A DNA stretch of 64,000 nucleotides, taken from assembly GCF_025823185.1 (NCBI RefSeq), contig NZ_JACKVK010000008.1, forward strand, positions 559,565 to 623,564, written 5' to 3'. This stretch comes from Mycobacterium yunnanensis. GTDB taxonomy: Bacteria; Actinomycetota; Actinomycetes; Mycobacteriales; Mycobacteriaceae. Below, piece by piece: positions 62,588 to 64,000 of the stretch (the first letter of the stretch is position 1; the number at the start of each line of letters is the position of its first letter). Under the pieces are notes generated by a model that was not told where the DNA came from, did no database searches, and saw only the letters and a list, made by a program, of their open reading frames with translations. The position numbers were made by a program, and so were the translations under genes.

Positions 62588-64000
62588 TGCAGATTCCCGC
62601 GATCGACGACGCGATCCAGATGGAATGCGACGTCCTGGTGATCGGCGGCGGTACCGCCGGGACCATGGCCGCGCTGACCGCCGCCGAGCACGGCGCCCAG
62701 GTGCTGCTGATGGAGAAGGCGCACGTGCGTCACTCCGGTGCGCTGGCGATGGGCATGGACGGGGTGAACAACGCTGTCATCCCCGGCAAGGCCACCCCGG
62801 AGGACTACGTCGCCGAGATCACCCGCGCCAACGACGGAATCGTCAACCAGCGCACCATCTATCAGACGGCCACCCGTGGGTTCGCCATGGTGCAGCGGCT
62901 CGAGCGCTACGGCGTGAAGTTCGAGAAGGACGAGCACGGTGAGTACGCGGTGCGCCGCGTGCACCGCTCCGGCTCCTACGTGTTGCCCATGCCCGAGGGC
63001 AAGGACGTCAAGAAGGCGCTCTACCGCGTGCTGCGGCAACGAACGATGCGGGAGAAGATCCGCATCGAGAACCGGTTGGTGCCGGTGCGGGTGCTGACGG
63101 GCGACGACGGCCGCGCCGTGGGCGCCGTTGCGCTGAACAGCCGCACCGGCGAGTTCGTCGTGGTGAAGGCCAAGGCGGTCATCCTTGCGACCGGGCCGTG
63201 CGGACGTCTGGGTCTGCCCGCGTCCGGGTACCTCTACGGCACCTACGAGAACCCGACCAATGCCGGGGACGGTTATGCGATGGCGTTGCACGCCGGTGCG
63301 GAACTCTCGGGCATCGAGTGCTTCCAGATCAACCCGTTGATCAAGGACTACAACGGTCCCGCGTGCGCCTACGTCGCCAATCCCTTTGGTGGGTACCAGG
63401 TCAACGCGCTCGGCGAACGCTTCGTCGACTCCGATTACTGGTCCGGCCAGATGATGGCCGAGGTCAAGAGCGAGATCGAATCCGCCCGCGGTCCAATCTA
63501 TCTCAAGGTCAGCCATCTTCCCGACGAGACGTTGAGCACGCTCGAGGGCATCCTGCACACCACCGAGCGGCCCACCCGCGGTACGTTCCACGCCAACCGC
63601 GGTCACGACTACCGCACCCACGACGTCGAGATGCACATCTCGGAAATCGGTCTCTGCGGAGGGCATTCGGCCTCGGGGGTCTGGGTCGACGAGAACGCCC
63701 GGACCACGGTGCCCGGGCTCTATGCCGCCGGTGACCTGGCCTGCGTGCCGCACAACTACATGATCGGTGCGTTCGTTTACGGGGAGCTGGCCGGCGCGCA
63801 CGCGGCGGGCACGCTCGACGACGTCGTCTCGCCCGACGTGCTCCCGGCCGATCAGATCGCCGCTGCCCACGAGCTGATCTACCGTCCGCTGCGGCATCCG
63901 GACGGTCCACCGCAGCCGCAGGTCGAATACAAGCTGCGCCGGTTCGTCAACGACTACGTCGCGCCGCCCAAGACGGCGGCGAAACTGTCCCTGGCCGTAC
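62587..64000 (+). CDS. AprA/fumarate-reductase-like flavoprotein (partial)
   Basis: The first 471 residues of a FAD flavoprotein; the gene runs off the window. FAD-binding VLVIGGGTAGTMAALTAAEHGA is at about 17-38. EKAHVRHSGALAMGMDGVNNAV, NPTNAGDGYAMALHAGAELSG and GLYAAGDLACVP are typical of the AprA/succinate-fumarate flavoprotein superfamily. ATG at 62587 overlaps the ATPase stop. With the ferredoxin at 59.3 kb it would form an AprAB-like pair; true APS-reductase chemistry is not shown. Confidence 0.88.
   Translation, partial: MQIPAIDDAIQMECDVLVIGGGTAGTMAALTAAEHGAQVLLMEKAHVRHSGALAMGMDGVNNAVIPGKATPEDYVAEITRANDGIVNQRTIYQTATRGFAMVQRLERYGVKFEKDEHGEYAVRRVHRSGSYVLPMPEGKDVKKALYRVLRQRTMREKIRIENRLVPVRVLTGDDGRAVGAVALNSRTGEFVVVKAKAVILATGPCGRLGLPASGYLYGTYENPTNAGDGYAMALHAGAELSGIECFQINPLIKDYNGPACAYVANPFGGYQVNALGERFVDSDYWSGQMMAEVKSEIESARGPIYLKVSHLPDETLSTLEGILHTTERPTRGTFHANRGHDYRTHDVEMHISEIGLCGGHSASGVWVDENARTTVPGLYAAGDLACVPHNYMIGAFVYGELAGAHAAGTLDDVVSPDVLPADQIAAAHELIYRPLRHPDGPPQPQVEYKLRRFVNDYVAPPKTAAKLSLAV

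Noticed and set aside
62224..63897. A 557-residue open frame on the minus strand under the flavoprotein gene
   Set aside because: Its sequence is an antisense echo of the FAD-binding protein; the plus-strand frame begins at an overlapping ATG and carries GGGTAG and NAGDGY motifs.

Overview
The window is high-GC actinobacterial DNA and almost certainly comes from a Mycobacterium/Mycolicibacterium-like organism. It carries two tandem cyclopropane-mycolic-acid-synthase family methyltransferases, an antigen-85-like mycolyltransferase, an L,D-transpeptidase, a Ddn-type deazaflavin (F420) oxidoreductase and a DUF3159 membrane protein. Many GTG starts sit about 7-9 bases after a TANNNT -10 box, the layout of leaderless mycobacterial mRNAs. 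I saw no rRNA, tRNA, CRISPR array, insertion sequence or integrase. No stretch over 300 bases lacks a gene; the longest gaps are about 220-250 bases and hold promoters or nothing recognisable. Region 1 (1-17 kb) looks like an accessory, defence-like island of nucleic-acid enzymes and orphan proteins: a NucS/DUF91-like nuclease; a SNF2 helicase divergent from an Mre11-like plus Rad50/YhaN-like pair in which the Mre11-like subunit has lost key metal ligands; a DUF6308 gene with a small partner; an EcsC-family gene overlapping a NERD-plus-UvrD-type helicase gene; and several orphan membrane or zinc-ribbon proteins. This is the best place to look for an undescribed system. Region 2 (17-35 kb) is metabolic and regulatory: a SRPBCC protein, a 36-residue secreted-peptide candidate, a GPGG-repeat secreted protein, a three-subunit molybdenum hydroxylase of the PaoABC/YagTSR type, a PrpE-like phosphatase, a possible macro/PARG-like protein, and a GntR-controlled HpcH/HpaI aldolase, MFS and nitrilase set. 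It continues with a TetR regulator with two palindromic operators, an S9 peptidase, DUF3159, a Ddn-like protein, and an ANTAR-only protein coupled to a MOSC protein. Region 3 (34.5-48 kb) opens with a regulator made of two fused TetR units beside a perfect 20-bp palindrome, then a haloacid dehalogenase. A carbohydrate-type ABC importer follows, split in two by a convergent self-sufficient P450 (CYP102-like); the two halves share a near-identical promoter and start sequence. Two DszC/SfnB-like flavin monooxygenase or acyl-CoA dehydrogenase genes and a TetR/SDR pair follow. Region 4 (48-58 kb) carries cell-envelope genes (MFS, two mycolic-acid methyltransferases, NYN-domain protein, mycolyltransferase, L,D-transpeptidase) and a DNA modification cassette of two C5-cytosine methyltransferases plus a divergent Vsr nuclease, with no recognisable restriction enzyme. 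Region 5 (58.5-64 kb) is a tightly overlapping operon: GntR/UTRA regulator, 2[4Fe-4S] ferredoxin, sulfonate/nitrate-type ABC importer, and an AprA/fumarate-reductase-like flavoprotein that runs off the window. It looks like an uptake and redox pathway for an unidentified, perhaps sulfur-containing, substrate.
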